Assembly: GCA_009699025.1 (NCBI GenBank)
Contig: WLOZ01000108.1
Span: 1-6,553 of the forward strand
DNA from: Actinomycetota bacterium
GTDB lineage: Bacteria; Actinomycetota; Actinomycetes; S36-B12; CAIYMF01
Length of the DNA: 6,553 nucleotides
Reading direction: 5' to 3'
Shown here: positions 4,953-6,553 of the stretch, in pieces
Position numbering within the stretch: the first letter of the stretch is position 1
Layout of the letters: the number at the start of each line of letters is the position of its first letter
Notes under the pieces: model-generated
Seen by the model: only the letters and a program-made list of their open reading frames with translations
Database searches by the model: none
What the model was told of the DNA's origin: nothing
Position numbers and translations under genes: made by a program

Positions 4953-6553
4953 ATGAGCGTGTCGCACGACCCGGTGGACGTGCTCATCATCGGCGCAGGC
5001 GCCTCGGGTTCCACGGCGGCGAAGGCTCTCGCCGAGCAAGGGCTCAGCGTCGTCGTTCTCGATCAGGGCCACTGGACCGACGTCGGCGACCTGCCTGGGG
5101 ATAAGACCGAATACGAATTGCTGTGGAACAACCACCGCTACCACCCCGACCCCAACATGCGTGACCGCCGCGAGGACTACCCCACGAACCTCGAGGACTC
5201 CGAGCAGCCCGTCTACATGTACAACGGCGCCGGGGGCAGCACCGTCTACTTCGCGGGGGTCTGGAGCCGGCCCCTCCCCTCAGACTTCCGGGTGCGCACA
5301 CTTGACGGTGTCGCCGACGACTGGCCAATCAGCTACGAAGACCTCCTGCCCTATTTCGCGATGACTGACTACGACATGGGAGTCTCCGGTCTGGCGGGTA
5401 ACACGGCCTACCCTCCGGGAGGGGGGCCGCCGTTGCCCATGCACCCCATCAACCCGACCGGTCGTCGCATGGCGGAGGGGCTGAACAAACTCGGCTGGCA
5501 CTGGTGGCCCGGCTACTCAGCAATTCCTTCTCGCGACCACAACCGCCAGGCGAAGTGCGTGCGGCTGGGCGTGTGCCGAACCGGGTGCGTTGCCGGCGCG
5601 AAGGGCTCCGCAGACATCACGCTGCTCCCCGACGCCTTGGCTCACGGTGCGAAAGTGGAAACAGGAGCACGCGTCGCGCGCATCACTCTTGACGAGAAGG
5701 GCCGCGCCAATGGCGCCATCTATCTCCAGGACGGCCATGAGAAGTTCCAGGCCGCCCGCGTCGTCATCGTCGCGGCCAACGGAATCGGAACGCCGAGGCT
5801 GTTGCTGATGAGCGAGTCGAGTCGATTCCCCAACGGTTTGGCCAATAGTTCAGATCTCGTGGGTCGCCGGCTGATGCTGCACCCCTTCGGTTCCGCGATC
5901 GGTCTGTACGACGATGATCTCGAGGATTGGCTTGGACCGGCCGGTGCGCAGATCGAGTGCATGGAGTTTTACGAGACCGATATCTCGCGCGGGTTCGTGC
6001 GCGGAAGTAAGTGGCACGTGATGGGAACGGGCGGACCGCTGGAGATGGCCACCCGCTGGCACATCGGCGAAGGAGTGCGCGATGAGGACTTCTGGGGTGA
6101 GCAGTTCGCGCTGAAGATGAAGCAGTCCGTGGGCCACTCAATCGACTGGATCGTGCACGCCGAGGACCTGCCTGAGGAGCACAACCGGGTCACACTTGAT
6201 CCCACGCTCACCGACAGCGATGGGCTGCCGGCTCCGAAGATCACCTACGTCACATCTGACAACACTCACCGCATCTTGGATTTCGGGCTGAACCGCGCCA
6301 TCGAAGCGCACTACGCGGCGGGCGCCACCAAAGCGTGGATCACCTTTCGTAACTTCTCTTCGGGCCACAACCTCGGAACCGCGAAGATGGGCGACGATCC
6401 GCAAACCTCGGTCGTTGACCGATGGGGCCGAACCCACGACGTTGCGAACCTCTTCGTCATCGACGGTTCGGTGTTCACCACCTCGACTGCAACTAATCCG
6501 ACCTCGACGATCTGTGCTGTGGCGAAACGAACGGCGACCTACATCGCCAACAA
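4953..6553 (+). CDS. GMC-family FAD oxidoreductase, cut by right edge
   Basis: The 533 visible residues cover almost a whole glucose-methanol-choline (GMC) oxidoreductase, a flavoenzyme that oxidises alcohols, sugars or polyols. ATG 4953 follows AGGGAG (4941-4946) at normal spacing. The N-terminus has no signal peptide and goes straight into the FAD-binding fold: GAGASG (14-19), with Asp37 at the end of the second strand. NGAGGST (91-97) is the first GMC signature region. Cys202, Cys208 and Cys212 lie in a KCVRLGVCRTGC segment like the Cys-rich loop of gluconate/fructose-dehydrogenase-type bacterial GMC enzymes, but with one usual Cys replaced by Leu205. The active-site pair is His472 (SSGHNLGTAKMG) and Asn515 (ATNPTSTI), 43 residues apart as in the family. 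The gene probably ends just beyond the window. It has its own promoter and TGCA operator. Oxidase or dehydrogenase and substrate cannot be decided from sequence. Confidence 0.93.
   Translation, partial: MSVSHDPVDVLIIGAGASGSTAAKALAEQGLSVVVLDQGHWTDVGDLPGDKTEYELLWNNHRYHPDPNMRDRREDYPTNLEDSEQPVYMYNGAGGSTVYFAGVWSRPLPSDFRVRTLDGVADDWPISYEDLLPYFAMTDYDMGVSGLAGNTAYPPGGGPPLPMHPINPTGRRMAEGLNKLGWHWWPGYSAIPSRDHNRQAKCVRLGVCRTGCVAGAKGSADITLLPDALAHGAKVETGARVARITLDEKGRANGAIYLQDGHEKFQAARVVIVAANGIGTPRLLLMSESSRFPNGLANSSDLVGRRLMLHPFGSAIGLYDDDLEDWLGPAGAQIECMEFYETDISRGFVRGSKWHVMGTGGPLEMATRWHIGEGVRDEDFWGEQFALKMKQSVGHSIDWIVHAEDLPEEHNRVTLDPTLTDSDGLPAPKITYVTSDNTHRILDFGLNRAIEAHYAAGATKAWITFRNFSSGHNLGTAKMGDDPQTSVVDRWGRTHDVANLFVIDGSVFTTSTATNPTSTICAVAKRTATYIAN

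Noticed and set aside
5411..5423. CCCTCC/GGAGGG palindrome
   Set aside because: It lies inside the oxidoreductase gene and is explained by Pro and Gly codons in a surface loop.

Overview
The window is GC-rich, with strong GGAG-type ribosome binding sites, GTG starts and a Ser-rich lipoprotein. This points to a high-GC Gram-positive bacterium (Actinobacteria). The genus cannot be told from the sequence. It holds five protein genes that look like one carbohydrate or sugar-acid utilisation locus. No RNA gene, CRISPR array, insertion sequence or integrase was seen.

Layout. Positions 1-534 hold no credible gene but are rich in regulatory sequence. A lipoprotein substrate-binding protein of the sugar ABC-importer type (535-1809, +) follows and ends at a strong hairpin shared with the convergent KDPG/KHG-type aldolase gene (1882-2502, -). 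The aldolase gene diverges from a short-chain dehydrogenase gene (2594-3319, +) across a 91-bp region with overlapping divergent promoters and a palindrome. The dehydrogenase gene is followed, 78 bp downstream, by a gene for a polytopic membrane protein of the poorly characterised YhfT family (3398-4801, +). After a 151-bp regulatory gap comes a GMC-family FAD oxidoreductase gene (4953 to beyond the right edge, +), which lacks only its extreme C-terminus.

The most striking signal is regulatory. An unusual operator, TGCA-N5-TGCA-N7-TGCA-N5-TGCA (33 bp), occurs three times with identical spacing: at 76-108, at 392-424 before the binding-protein gene, and at 4871-4903 before the oxidoreductase gene. 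The third copy lies just downstream of a good promoter (TTGACG-N17-TACTAT). Its third box is CGCA; the other eleven are exact. This predicts one regulator, not encoded here, that controls uptake and the oxidoreductase together. The aldolase/dehydrogenase promoter region lacks this operator and has a different palindrome.

Working model (inference): an imported sugar or polyol is oxidised in the cytoplasm by the GMC enzyme and the dehydrogenase, and a 2-keto-3-deoxy acid (possibly phosphorylated) is cleaved by the aldolase to pyruvate and an aldehyde. The YhfT-like protein would be an extra membrane component, perhaps a transporter. The dehydratase, kinase, ABC permease/ATPase and regulator are not in the window, and the substrate is unknown.
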